Source: an uncultured Bacilli bacterium (GTDB taxonomy: Bacteria > Bacillota_I > Bacilli_A > RF39 > UBA660). From it: a stretch of 64,000 nucleotides of DNA. Shown here piece by piece: positions 42,341 to 51,770 of this stretch. The position numbers and the translations under genes were made by a program. A model generated the notes under the pieces. It saw only the letters and a program-made list of their open reading frames with translations, made no database searches and had not been told where the DNA came from. The DNA lies in the NCBI GenBank assembly GCA_947598325.1, contig CANQFD010000007.1, positions 1 to 64,000 of the forward strand, in the 5' to 3' direction. Every line of letters starts with the position of its first letter. Within the stretch, counting starts at the first letter, position 1.

Positions 42341-42380
42341 AAAAATTTATAATTATTTATTACTAATTATAAATTTTTTT
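42339..42380. terminator. bidirectional terminator between def and thioredoxin
   Basis: Perfect 16-bp AT-only stem (42339-42354 with 42365-42380), rich in A on one side and T on the other, serving both convergent genes. Confidence 0.75.
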
Positions 42381-42664
42381 AATTCTTCTTTATTTAAAAA
42401 TCCAACTGATTTTGATATTAATTTTCCATCTTTAAATAATATTAAGGTTGGAATACTCATAACTTTATATAAATTTGCTGTTTTATTATTTTCATCTATA
42501 TTTATTTTTAAAAATGTTACATCATCCATTTCATTTGATACTTGCTCTATAACTGGTGATAACATTTTGCATGGTCCACACCAATCAGCAAAAAAGTCTA
42601 ATAAAACTATACCCTTATTTAAATAATTGTTTAATTCATTGTCATTAACTTTTTTTACGCTCAT
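42353..42664 (-). CDS. trxA: thioredoxin
   Basis: 103 residues. Active site WCGPC at 28-32, VLLDFFADWCGPCKMLSPVIE and the cis-Pro strand MSIPTLILFKDG are present. It is a cytoplasmic disulfide reductant. It lies downstream of cvpA with an 18-nt gap, so it is probably co-transcribed. Confidence 0.96.
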   Translation of the reverse strand: MSVKKVNDNELNNYLNKGIVLLDFFADWCGPCKMLSPVIEQVSNEMDDVTFLKINIDENNKTANLYKVMSIPTLILFKDGKLISKSVGFLNKEELKKFIISNK

Positions 42665-42682
42665 ATTTATTCTCCATTCTTA

Positions 42683-43387
42683 TTATTCTAACTTACAGCC
42701 TTGATCTATTTTTCCCTCAGAATATAAATAATCTGCAGATTCTATATCTAATAATTTATTATCAACCATTATATTTAGTGCCTCGCAATCAAATTGTTCT
42801 TTAGACATATTTCCTCTATTTTGAATTAATGAGTCTATTTCTTTAAATGTATCTATAGTGTCATCCACTAAACTAGACATAAATGGTGTATTTGATATTA
42901 TTATATTATTTAACTTAGATTCTGATATAAAATTCATTCCATTAAATTTAAAAGCTGGACTTGAAAGTATAAATAATATTATAAATGCTAATAAATAATA
43001 TTCAATAAATCCTAAAATAGCACCTAGTATTTTTGATGGAATGGCTAAAATAACTGTCATTTTAAGAAGTGTTTCTACTATTGAGCTTACCTTAACAAGT
43101 ATTGAGAAAAGTACACTTAATATAGAGAATACAATTAAAAATGCAATTATTTCGTATACTAAAATATTTACAACACTTAATCCCCCAAATAAACCATCAA
43201 AATTATAAAATGGTAATGATCTATACATTATCTCTGATAGAGGGTTTTTAAGTATAAATGATAAAATTATAACAATTAACATACCTATTGTCATAACTCC
43301 TTGTTTTATAACTCCCCTTTTCATACCTATTATTATTCCTGAAAGTAAAATAAAAATAATAATTATATCTAAAATATTAAAATTCAT
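42683..43387 (-). CDS. CvpA-family membrane protein
   Basis: 234 residues with four membrane helices in the first 160 (NILDIIIIFILLSGIIIGMKRG, GAILGFIEYYLLAFIILF), the CvpA/colicin V production pattern. The C-terminal cytoplasmic tail (about 165-234) is acidic and ends in QGCKLE. Its biochemical role is poorly defined. It diverges from rnhC, a pairing also seen in Bacillus. Confidence 0.82.
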   Translation of the reverse strand: MNFNILDIIIIFILLSGIIIGMKRGVIKQGVMTIGMLIVIILSFILKNPLSEIMYRSLPFYNFDGLFGGLSVVNILVYEIIAFLIVFSILSVLFSILVKVSSIVETLLKMTVILAIPSKILGAILGFIEYYLLAFIILFILSSPAFKFNGMNFISESKLNNIIISNTPFMSSLVDDTIDTFKEIDSLIQNRGNMSKEQFDCEALNIMVDNKLLDIESADYLYSEGKIDQGCKLE

Positions 43388-43478
43388 AAAAATAGCCTCC
43401 TAGTATATAAATATTATATTATATTTTTTTCAAAAAATAAAGATATTATGTTAAAATATTATTAAGAGGTGACCATAT

Positions 43479-44408
43479 ATGACAATATCTTTCTCTGTAA
43501 GTGATAAAACGAAAGAAAAAATGATTGAACACTATAAATATTTAAGAAGAGAAAAAACTCCTAATTATGCTATATTCCAAGCTAAAGAAGCTGATACTAT
43601 AATTACTTTATATGAATCAGGTAAAGTAGTATTTCAAGGTATATCTGCAGATATTGATGCTAATTTTTGGAAGGAAACTGAAGTTTTATTAACGGGAAAA
43701 AGTGTAGTTGAAAAAGAGAAAGATAAAAAGAAAAAGGATAATGATGATAAAACTGATTATTATTTTATTAATTCATTTGGGTCTGATGAAGTTGGTACAG
43801 GAGATTATTTTGGACCACTAGTTGTAACAGCAGCTTATGTAAATAAAAATGATATTTCTTTTTTGGAAGATTTAGGTGTTCGTGATTCAAAGAAATTAAC
43901 AGATGAAAAAATAATCAAAATAGCACCTGAAATAATTAAAAGAATTCCTCATTATTCATATATATTAAAATGTATAGATTATAATAAAATGCAAAATAAC
44001 GGTTATAATATGAACAAAATAAAGGCTATTTTACATAATAAAGTTTTATTAAGTCTTATGAAAAAAGATAATTATTCATATGATATGGTTGTAGTAGATC
44101 AGTTTACTCCTAAAAGAAATTATTATAATTATTTAAAAGATGAAGATAATGTTTTTAGAAAAATAGTATTTACTACAAAAGCAGAAGATAAGTGCCTATC
44201 AGTTGCATGTGCTTCTATCATTAGTAGATATTTATTCTTAAATGAAATAAAAGCAATGGAAGATAAATTAGGTGCATTTGTTCCAAAAGGAGCTAGTAAT
44301 ATAGTTGATGAATTTGGTAAAAAGATTGTAAAAAAATATGGAAAAGATATATTGAATGAAATTGCAAAAGTTAATTTTAAAAATACAGAAAAAATCCTAA
44401 ATGATTAG
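43479..44408 (+). CDS. rnhC: ribonuclease HIII
   Basis: 309 residues. An N-terminal TBP-like domain (residues 1-85, KTEKMIEHYKYLRRE-type start) is linked to a catalytic domain beginning SFGSDEVGTGDYFGPLVV, with the acidic active-site residues and VRDSKKLTDEKI. It degrades RNA in RNA-DNA hybrids. AGAGGTGA precedes the ATG, and the stop lies inside the terminator hairpin. Confidence 0.95.
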   Translation: MTISFSVSDKTKEKMIEHYKYLRREKTPNYAIFQAKEADTIITLYESGKVVFQGISADIDANFWKETEVLLTGKSVVEKEKDKKKKDNDDKTDYYFINSFGSDEVGTGDYFGPLVVTAAYVNKNDISFLEDLGVRDSKKLTDEKIIKIAPEIIKRIPHYSYILKCIDYNKMQNNGYNMNKIKAILHNKVLLSLMKKDNYSYDMVVVDQFTPKRNYYNYLKDEDNVFRKIVFTTKAEDKCLSVACASIISRYLFLNEIKAMEDKLGAFVPKGASNIVDEFGKKIVKKYGKDILNEIAKVNFKNTEKILND

Positions 44409-44414
44409 GATTTT
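44391..44414. terminator. bidirectional terminator between rnhC and rhomboid genes
   Basis: 10-bp stem AAAATCCTAA (44391-44400) / TTAGGATTTT (44405-44414), ending in T on the plus strand and serving the convergent pair. Confidence 0.75.
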
Positions 44415-45569
44415 TTATTTTATAAAACCAATATAAATCATAAATATAGTTAATATTATAGTTAGTATTATACCACTTACTTTTTTATTATCTTGATCTT
44501 GTTCATCTATTCCAAATGCCATAGAAATTATATATCCTCCAATTAGTCCACCGATATGTGCAGCATTTCCTATTCCTGGTGTTGAGAAACCTATTAATAT
44601 ATTTAATAAAACTACTGGTATAACTTGATTTATTATTGAATTTCCTATATATCCTCTATAATTATATCCAAAATAAAGCATTGCTCCAAGTAATCCAAAT
44701 ATAGCGCCAGATGCCCCTGCAGCAACAGTATTATCTGGTGATAAAGCTACTGTAAATAATGAACCCATTATTGCACTAAATATATAGATAAAACCGTATT
44801 TAAATCTTCCATATAAATATTCAATTTGGGTTCCTACTATAATAAGTGCATACATGTTAAACAATAAATGTAAAAATCCAATATGCAAGAATGCTGATGC
44901 AATTAATCTATAATATTCTCCATTTTTTATAAATGGTGTATACACCGCACCAAAATTTATTAGTGTTTCAGTATCTTCACTACCCCTTCCATAAATATAC
45001 ATAAGTATAAATATAAATACATTTGCTATTATTAACAAATAAGTTAATATTGGTTTTCTTTGTTTAATCATCTTTTCTCTCTTCTCCGCTTCTTCTATAT
45101 TTTTTTTACTAATATCATTAGTTATCTTACTAATGAGTTCAAAATCATCTTCTCCTAATATTATTTTATTTTCTATATCTTTAAATACATTATTTATTAT
45201 ATCATTATTATACAAATCATTTTGGTTTTCTAAAACAATATTAACAAATTTTTTATCATCGCTATATTTTATATCATTTTTATTTTCTACATCTACATAT
45301 ATAGAAAGTACATTCATTGAAAATGAAAATGTTTTTCTTTTTATTTGCTTAACAATATTTTTAGTTTTTAGAAAATCGTATTTAAACTGTTCTTCGTTAT
45401 GAATATGCTTCGATACTAATCTTATTATATTATAATTTTGATTTTTATTTTCTAACCATATTTCATCATCTATTCCATGTATTATTAATGGTATATAATT
45501 TTCATTCATCATAAAATAATGTATTAGTTTCATAACAAGTAAATCTTTTTCATTTACTGCACTTTTCAC
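44415..45569 (-). CDS. rhomboid intramembrane serine protease
   Basis: 384 residues. Residues 1-170 form a soluble N-terminal domain like that of Bacillus YqgP. Residues about 174-384 are a seven-helix rhomboid with HIGFLHLLFNM, catalytic Ser287 in GASGAIFG and His338 in NAAHIGG. It cleaves membrane proteins within the bilayer. It lies 12 nt after rluD, likely in the same operon. Confidence 0.93.
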   Translation of the reverse strand: MKSAVNEKDLLVMKLIHYFMMNENYIPLIIHGIDDEIWLENKNQNYNIIRLVSKHIHNEEQFKYDFLKTKNIVKQIKRKTFSFSMNVLSIYVDVENKNDIKYSDDKKFVNIVLENQNDLYNNDIINNVFKDIENKIILGEDDFELISKITNDISKKNIEEAEKREKMIKQRKPILTYLLIIANVFIFILMYIYGRGSEDTETLINFGAVYTPFIKNGEYYRLIASAFLHIGFLHLLFNMYALIIVGTQIEYLYGRFKYGFIYIFSAIMGSLFTVALSPDNTVAAGASGAIFGLLGAMLYFGYNYRGYIGNSIINQVIPVVLLNILIGFSTPGIGNAAHIGGLIGGYIISMAFGIDEQDQDNKKVSGIILTIILTIFMIYIGFIK

Positions 45570-45581
45570 TTTATCACCTCT

Positions 45582-46487
45582 TTAAACATTTTTATATTTT
45601 TCAAGAATGGAATTAAATTCTTTAGGCAAATCACTATCAAATTCTAAATACTCTTTTGTTGTTGGATGAACAAATCCAATTGTCTTTGCATGAAGCATTT
45701 GTCCAAAATCATTTATTTTTTGCTTTCCATATATTGGATCATTTACAACTGGATGCCCTATATATTTCATATGAACTCTAATTTGATGTGTCCTTCCAGT
45801 TTCTAGTTTACATTCAACTAAAGTAGCGTTTTTATATCTATCAATTACTCTAAAATGTGTAATAGCATTTTTAGAGTTACTACTAGTTACAGCCATTTTT
45901 TTTCTATCATTTAAATCTCTTCCTATAGGAGCATCAATAGTACCTGTATCATGGTTTATTACACCTTCAACTAGTGCTATATATTTTCTTGTTATAGTTT
46001 TATTTTTAAGTTGTAAAGAAAGATCAACATGAGCTTTATCATTTTTTGCTATTAAAAGAAGTCCACTAGTATCTTTATCTATACGATGTACTATTCCTGG
46101 TCTAAATTTACCATTTACATTACTTAGACTTTTACCATAATGTAAAAGACCATTAACAAGGGTTTTATCATAATTCCCAGGTGCAGGATGAACAACTACT
46201 CCACTTTTTTTATTAACAACCATAACATCATCATCTTCATATACTATATCTATATCCATTTTACAAGGAATTATTTTTTCTTCTTCTTGTAAAGGATGTA
46301 TTTCAATTATATCATCATTTTTTACTTTATAGCTATTTTTTACTATTTTATTATTTACTAATATTAAATTATGGTCTATTAGTTTTTGAACTTTTGATCT
46401 TGTATAACTAATATTATCAACTTCAGATAAATATTTATCTATTCTAACTAAACCATCAATATTATCTACTTTAATTTCTATTTTCAT
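45582..46487 (-). CDS. rluD: RluD-family 23S rRNA pseudouridine synthase
   Basis: 301 residues from ATG 46487, preceded by AAGGGTGA. An N-terminal S4 domain (VRIDKYLSEVDNISYTRSKVQ) is followed by the catalytic domain with GIVHRIDKDTSGLLLIAK (catalytic Asp) and ETGRTHQIRVHMKYIGHPV. It modifies uridines in 23S rRNA. It overlaps lspA by 17 nt, the lspA-rluD order common in Firmicutes. Confidence 0.95.
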   Translation of the reverse strand: MKIEIKVDNIDGLVRIDKYLSEVDNISYTRSKVQKLIDHNLILVNNKIVKNSYKVKNDDIIEIHPLQEEEKIIPCKMDIDIVYEDDDVMVVNKKSGVVVHPAPGNYDKTLVNGLLHYGKSLSNVNGKFRPGIVHRIDKDTSGLLLIAKNDKAHVDLSLQLKNKTITRKYIALVEGVINHDTGTIDAPIGRDLNDRKKMAVTSSNSKNAITHFRVIDRYKNATLVECKLETGRTHQIRVHMKYIGHPVVNDPIYGKQKINDFGQMLHAKTIGFVHPTTKEYLEFDSDLPKEFNSILEKYKNV

Positions 46488-46929
46488 TTTTTTCACCCTT
46501 ATCAAACATTATAATTAATATTGCTCCTAATATTATACACACATCCGCAAAATTAAATATAGCAAAATCTATTTTAAATATTATAAAATCTAAATAATCT
46601 ATAACGTATCCATAAAATATTCTATCTATAAGATTGGAAATAATCCCTCCTAACAATATTCCATAAGAAATAGATTGTATTTTATTCATTTGCTTTGATT
46701 TAATAAATTTTAATATAAAAAATAATACTATTATGGTTATTGCTATTAATAATAATACATTATTATTTAATATACTAAATGCTGCGCCTTTATTATGGCA
46801 ATGTGTTATAAAAAAAAAGTTATCTATAATCTCATAATTATAATTTAATTTAAAATTATTACTTATAAATATTTTAATTATTCTATCAATGATAAATACA
46901 ATTGTTGTTATTAACCCAACTTTTTTCAT
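46471..46929 (-). CDS. lspA: lipoprotein signal peptidase (SPase II)
   Basis: 152 residues from ATG 46929 with AAAGGTGA upstream. Four membrane helices; the conserved motifs are HCHNKGAAFSIL and the aspartyl pair in GGIISNLIDR and FNFADVCI. It cleaves prolipoprotein signal peptides at the membrane. Translationally coupled to rluD. Confidence 0.95.
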   Translation of the reverse strand: MKKVGLITTIVFIIDRIIKIFISNNFKLNYNYEIIDNFFFITHCHNKGAAFSILNNNVLLLIAITIIVLFFILKFIKSKQMNKIQSISYGILLGGIISNLIDRIFYGYVIDYLDFIIFKIDFAIFNFADVCIILGAILIIMFDKGEKNENRN

Positions 46930-46971
46930 TTCGTTCACCTTTTATATTATAACATGACATTATAATATAAA

Positions 46972-46997
46972 ACATCTAATTTATTAAAATTAGATGT
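46972..46997 (-). terminator. terminator of the ABC transporter gene
   Basis: 11-bp stem ACATCTAATTT (46972-46982) / AAATTAGATGT (46987-46997), followed on the minus strand by TTTTATATT. Confidence 0.75.
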
Positions 46998-47004
46998 AAA
47001 TATT

Positions 47005-48918
47005 TTATAATTCGTATCTAAGTGCCTTAATAGGATCAATTTTAGATGCTTTTTTAGATGGACTTATAGTTGCTAATACTACGACTATTATACTTATAAA
47101 AATTCCAAATAATATATATTCTATATCAATACTTATTATTTTTATTTTAAACATATTATTTAGTATATCATCAAATACACTTCCTATATTTATTGATAAT
47201 ACAGAAGAGAAAAGTCCTATAAATATACCAATAATAAATGCTTCTAATGTAAATATTCTTCTAATATCTTTTTTTCTAAGTCCAATTGATCTTAATATTC
47301 CTATTTCCTTTGTTCTTTCAATAACATTTATATACATAACAATTGTTATCATTATTATTGATACAATTAAAGATATAGAACAAAACAATGATAATATAAT
47401 AGTTATAATATCTAAATAATTATATATTTCTTTTTCAAATTTAGTTTTACTTACTATTTCAAAGTCCATGTTTAAAAATTCTTTTTTTACTTTATCTATA
47501 TCATCTTTTTTATTAATCTTAATACTTAAATTATTTGGATATAAACTTTTTCCATTTAATAAGTATATATCTTTTAATTTATCGTATGAAATATATGCGT
47601 ATGAAGAATTTTCAATTAAATCAATATTACTCTTTTTTATAATACCCGCTATTTTTAGATTCACATTTATTATGAAGGGTTCTTTTTTGGAATTATCTAC
47701 TATATAAAGTGATATATCATTTCCTATTAAATTTTTTGATGGTAAATTTTTTGATATTTTATCTGCTAAATACTCACTTATAAAAATCCCATTTTTATCT
47801 ATTGTTCCATTTTTAAGTTTAATTTCACTAATATTATTTATACTTGATAAACTAACTAAATCATATTTTTCTTCATTATAGGTTATTAATGAATTAGATG
47901 ATATTATTATACTCTTATTTATTTTTTTTACTCCATTAATTTTCTTTATACTGTTTATATCATCATTTGAATAGTAATAACTATCATATAACTCATTAAT
48001 ATTTTTCTTTTTAACATCAAATGTAAGAGGATCCATATTAGTATTTATTTCATTTTTAACATATTTTTTAACTCCACTACCAAGAGACATAGTTAATATA
48101 ATTCCTATTATTCCTATTGATGAACCAATTGAGATTAGAAAATTTCTTTTTAAATTTTTAAATATATTATTTAATGAAATATTAAAACATGAAAATAAGC
48201 CTAATTTTTTTGATTTATTAAAACAAAATATATCTCCCTTATATGGATCTCTTATCTTCTCTTCTACATATTCATTTCTCTTTGTAAACTCAATTATTTT
48301 AGTTGAATAATCTATTACTTTTTTTGAATGAGTTACAACTATTACGAGTCTACCTTGTTTTGCAATATCAGATAATATTTCAAGTATCATTTTTGAATTA
48401 TCGTAATCAAGTGCTCCTGTTGGTTCATCACATAAAATTATTTTAGGCTCTCTTATAAGAGCCCTTGCTATTGCTACTCTTTGTTTTTGTCCACCTGATA
48501 ATTCATTTGGTCTTTTATTTGAAACTTCTGTTAATCCAAGTTTATTTAACATTTTTTTAACTTTAATTCTTTTCTTTATTTTACTACCCTTCATCATATC
48601 AAGTACTAATAAAATATTTTCAAAAACTGTTATATTAGGTATTAAATTATAATTTTGAAATACAAATCCTATATCGTTTCTTCTATAATCATCAAGATTA
48701 ATATTTTTTAAATTCTTACCATCTATAGTAATTAATCCTTTATAATCTAAATCAAGACCCCCAATTAAATTCATTAAGGTTGATTTCCCACATCCAGATT
48801 CTCCAAGTATACAAACAAATTCACCATAATCAAGCTCTAAATTTAAATCATCAAATATTTTTTCTCTACTTGTTTTATTAATTTTATATTCTTTTTTCAA
48901 ATTAATAATCTTCAGCAT
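47005..48918 (-). CDS. fused ABC transporter ATPase-permease (MacB/FtsX type)
   Basis: 637 residues. Residues 1-225 form the ATPase (Walker A GESGCGKS, signature LSGGQKQRVAIARAL, Walker B IILCDEPTGALD). After a linker come one helix at about 260-285, a large extracytoplasmic loop and three C-terminal helices (about 500-630, FtsX-like, ERTKEIGILRSIGLRKKDI). This class moves peptides, antibiotics or lipoproteins across the envelope rather than small nutrients. No sensor kinase or peptide gene lies beside it, so the substrate is unknown. Confidence 0.88.
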   Translation of the reverse strand: MLKIINLKKEYKINKTSREKIFDDLNLELDYGEFVCILGESGCGKSTLMNLIGGLDLDYKGLITIDGKNLKNINLDDYRRNDIGFVFQNYNLIPNITVFENILLVLDMMKGSKIKKRIKVKKMLNKLGLTEVSNKRPNELSGGQKQRVAIARALIREPKIILCDEPTGALDYDNSKMILEILSDIAKQGRLVIVVTHSKKVIDYSTKIIEFTKRNEYVEEKIRDPYKGDIFCFNKSKKLGLFSCFNISLNNIFKNLKRNFLISIGSSIGIIGIILTMSLGSGVKKYVKNEINTNMDPLTFDVKKKNINELYDSYYYSNDDINSIKKINGVKKINKSIIISSNSLITYNEEKYDLVSLSSINNISEIKLKNGTIDKNGIFISEYLADKISKNLPSKNLIGNDISLYIVDNSKKEPFIINVNLKIAGIIKKSNIDLIENSSYAYISYDKLKDIYLLNGKSLYPNNLSIKINKKDDIDKVKKEFLNMDFEIVSKTKFEKEIYNYLDIITIILSLFCSISLIVSIIMITIVMYINVIERTKEIGILRSIGLRKKDIRRIFTLEAFIIGIFIGLFSSVLSINIGSVFDDILNNMFKIKIISIDIEYILFGIFISIIVVVLATISPSKKASKIDPIKALRYEL

Positions 48919-49037
48919 ATATTCCCTCCTACTTTAAAATATTTGCTAAAGATTTAATTTTTCTCCTAAAGACATATAAAAAATATATAATTTTAGTAAT
49001 AAAATTATATATTTAATAAATTAAAATTAATTTTGTT

Positions 49038-49259
49038 TTACCTAATACTACTTTTATAAACTTTTTTATTTAATCCAATTCCATTAAGTTCTAATTTTAT
49101 TATTATATTATTTATTTGGGAATCTTTTAACCCAAGTTTTTTTAATTTACTTCTATCTAATATCCATAAATCGTAAATAACTAATATATTATTAGCAATT
49201 AAAATATCTCTAATACTGCTATCTAAATTTAACTTAATTATTTCTTCTTTCAAATCCAT
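49038..49259 (-). CDS. stand-alone protein resembling RNA polymerase alpha C-terminal domain
   Basis: 73 residues. LNLDSSIRDILIANNILVIYDLWILDRSKLKKLGLKDSQI and LELNGIGL follow the alpha-CTD helix-hairpin-helix pattern. A free copy outside rpoA is uncommon, and it may modulate transcription or bind DNA non-specifically. Relatedness is by motif only. Confidence 0.5.
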   Translation of the reverse strand: MDLKEEIIKLNLDSSIRDILIANNILVIYDLWILDRSKLKKLGLKDSQINNIIIKLELNGIGLNKKVYKSSIR

Positions 49260-49346
49260 CTATATCACCTACAATATTACTTTAACTATATATATTTTTT
49301 TAATAAAGTCTTTAATCATAAAAAAACTACAAATAAATTATACCAC

Positions 49347-49374
49347 AAAAAAAATGATATTTTCTCATTTTTTT
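49347..49374 (-). terminator. yebC terminator
   Basis: Minus-strand AAAAAATGA/TCATTTTTTTT hairpin (49374-49347) with a T run overlapping the yebC stop codon. Confidence 0.7.
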
Positions 49375-50089
49375 AAAGTTCCACATTGTGATAAACATTT
49401 TGTACATCTTCTATATCTTCTAACATATTTAATAATTTATTAAATACTTCTAGGTCTTCTTTTTCAAGTTTTATTTTTTCAAGTGGAAGCATACTTATTT
49501 CATCTAGTTCAAAATCTATATCTTTTTTTACGTTTTGAATCGCATTTTTGATTTTATGTAAATCTTTTGGATCACCATAAATAACAACTAAATCATCTTC
49601 TGTTTCTATATCATTTATATTTATATCATCCATCATTACAGCATCTAATGCATCTTCTTCACTTATTCCTTTAAATCCTACAACAGCTAAATTTTCATAT
49701 GAATGTGATACTGAATTTATTGAACCTAATTTACATTTGCATTTTGTAAATGCTGTTCTAACAAGACTTACAGTTCTATTAACATTATCTGTTAAACAAT
49801 CAATTATTATAGTTGAAGCACCTGGTCCAAAGCCTTCATATCTACATGATGTATAACTCTCATCACAGCCACTATTTACTTTATCTATTGCTCTATTTAT
49901 AATTTCACTTGGTACCTGACTTTTTTTAGCTTTTTCAACTAATCTTTTTAAATTTTGATTAGCATCTAAATTAGTTCCTCCATTTTTAGCTACCAAATAT
50001 ATTTCTTTTGCAAAATTTGAATAAAGTTTTGCTTTAGCTGCGCCTGTTTTTTGTATAGATGCTTTTCTAACTTCATATGCTCTGCCCAT
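49373..50089 (-). CDS. yebC: YebC/PmpR-family protein
   Basis: 238 residues. MGRAYEVRKASIQKTGAAKAK, KLYSNFAKEIYLVAKNGG, YEGFGPGASTIIIDCLTDN and NRTVSLVRTAFTKCKCKLG are family signatures; the usual MAGHSKW start is replaced by GRAYEVR, as in the short YeeN/YebC branch. Members act as transcription regulators or relieve ribosome stalling at proline runs. Monocistronic. Confidence 0.93.
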   Translation of the reverse strand: MGRAYEVRKASIQKTGAAKAKLYSNFAKEIYLVAKNGGTNLDANQNLKRLVEKAKKSQVPSEIINRAIDKVNSGCDESYTSCRYEGFGPGASTIIIDCLTDNVNRTVSLVRTAFTKCKCKLGSINSVSHSYENLAVVGFKGISEEDALDAVMMDDININDIETEDDLVVIYGDPKDLHKIKNAIQNVKKDIDFELDEISMLPLEKIKLEKEDLEVFNKLLNMLEDIEDVQNVYHNVEL

Positions 50090-50182
50090 ATTAACACTTC
50101 CTTAACTTATTATATTTTACTACAAGTAAATAAAAAATACAACTGTGTATTATTTATTAAAAATTTTAGAATATAATTTAGT

Positions 50183-50581
50183 ATGAGTGATCACAGTAAA
50201 GAAGAAAATGTATTATTATTAAACCTTAATCTTATTTCGTCTGTTGTTTTTATTTTAGCATCTTTGGTATCTCTTGGTATTACATTTGATGAAAGAGGAG
50301 ATTTAATTAAAGGAAAAAGATATTTTACTAATAAACAGGTATTAGATTTATCACTTTATAATAGAATTGTTATATTAGTTGCGGTTTTAATATCTCTATA
50401 TGTAGGATATAAAAATTATGAAGGAGAACAAAGTAAAACAAAAGGTAAATATAAAAGTGGATTATTATTATCTACAAACGTATTAACTCTTGTTGGTGCG
50501 GTTATAATATTATATGTTTCATATCTTAATAGAAAAGAACAATCACTTACTCCATCTGACGTTGAAAATCCATTAATTTAA
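50183..50581 (+). CDS. three-helix membrane protein, unknown function
   Basis: 132 residues with membrane helices at about 14-33, 61-78 and 97-115. The loop GITFDERGDLIKGKRYFTNKQ and the tail KEQSLTPSDVENPLI are polar. No family is recognised. It diverges from yebC and converges on the ATP-grasp gene. Confidence 0.6.
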   Translation: MSDHSKEENVLLLNLNLISSVVFILASLVSLGITFDERGDLIKGKRYFTNKQVLDLSLYNRIVILVAVLISLYVGYKNYEGEQSKTKGKYKSGLLLSTNVLTLVGAVIILYVSYLNRKEQSLTPSDVENPLI

Positions 50582-50609
50582 AAAATATGAATTATAATTT
50601 CATATTTTT
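50581..50609. terminator. bidirectional terminator
   Basis: 11-bp stem AAAAATATGAA (50581-50591) / TTCATATTTTT (50599-50609) between convergent genes. Confidence 0.75.
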
Positions 50610-51620
50610 TATTTCATCTTCTCCTATTATATCTTGTATTTCTTTTAAATGACCTGTTGTCTTATTTTTAAGTTTATAAAATTGAAATATTCCATAACCA
50701 GGATATTCATTTCCTTCTACTATAAGAGGTCCCCTATTTGAAAATGCAACATCCCATCCAACATACCTAACATTAGGTACTTCAAGAGCTGCTTTTTTGC
50801 ACATATCAAATGCTTCCTTTATTTCTTTTACTCTTACATCACTAAATTTTTTCCCTGTAAGAGGATGACTTTCGTATATATTTCCATAATCATCTATTAC
50901 ATTACTATCTATAAATCCTTCTTCATTAAAACTGAAATATATATCATTTGTACAACCAATAACATTTGCATCATCTTGATTAACTCTAAGGGAATTATTT
51001 ACTATATATGCTTTCCCATCTTTTACTAAAGTTACTATCCTAAAAGAATTAACTACATTTGGATTAATCTCATTTAATTCCTTGCTTTGAATTATTTCTT
51101 CCTCAACTAAAAATTGTTTATTTTTTATTAAATTATTATATAATTTATCTTTATTCTTAATATCACTTACTATTATTTTTTCAATTCCATGTCCACATTC
51201 TCCAACTGGGTCTTTGGCAAACACAGTTTTATGTTTATCTATAAATTTAATAAAATCGTCTTTGCTTGCTTTTTTTAAATTAATATAATCTCTCTTTATG
51301 TATTCAGAAAAACATTTATTAAAAATAAGTTTATCATGAAATATACAAATATAATTATAATCATTTAGATAATGAATTATTTTATAAAATGATTTAGCAG
51401 TTACAAATGTATCTTTTTCTTTGTTTGTAAGATTTATATAATTACCTCTAAAATAGTCTGTATAACCAATTCCTCTTTTTATAAAATTCCTTATAATATC
51501 GAATTTAATATATAGTTTGGATTTATTATTTTCTTTTGATATTATATCTACTATTTTATTCATTTTGCTGTGGTTAATATCTTTAATTTTTTTTAGCATT
51601 CTTTTTGTTGAATATTTCAT
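50592..51620 (-). CDS. ATP-grasp protein of the sugar-transfer-associated type
   Basis: 342 residues. The N-terminus is basic and helical. An ATP-grasp fold is suggested by FAKDPVGECGHGIEKI, FLVEEEIIQSKELNEINP, NSFRIVTLVKDGKAYIVNNSLR and VGWDVAFSNRGPLIVEGNEYPG (metal-binding Glu/Asn). It matches proteins found in polysaccharide loci that join a carboxylate to an amine. No glycan genes lie nearby, so the substrate is unknown. Confidence 0.8.
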   Translation of the reverse strand: MKYSTKRMLKKIKDINHSKMNKIVDIISKENNKSKLYIKFDIIRNFIKRGIGYTDYFRGNYINLTNKEKDTFVTAKSFYKIIHYLNDYNYICIFHDKLIFNKCFSEYIKRDYINLKKASKDDFIKFIDKHKTVFAKDPVGECGHGIEKIIVSDIKNKDKLYNNLIKNKQFLVEEEIIQSKELNEINPNVVNSFRIVTLVKDGKAYIVNNSLRVNQDDANVIGCTNDIYFSFNEEGFIDSNVIDDYGNIYESHPLTGKKFSDVRVKEIKEAFDMCKKAALEVPNVRYVGWDVAFSNRGPLIVEGNEYPGYGIFQFYKLKNKTTGHLKEIQDIIGEDEIKNMKL

Positions 51621-51712
51621 AAAATCACCTATTTATATTATATCATTTTATTTTATTTATATCTAGATATTATAAAAATAAAATGGTCGTTAATACTATA
51701 ATTAGAGGTTAA

Positions 51713-51741
51713 TTGACAATTTTTGCAAGTTATATTATAGT
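51713..51741 (+). promoter_or_regulatory. promoter of the CofE-like gene
   Basis: TTGACA (51713-51718), 17 nt, TATAGT (51736-51741), about 30 nt before the ATG at 51771. Confidence 0.7.
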
Positions 51742-51770
51742 TTATATATAATGACGAAAGAAGGTTTTTT

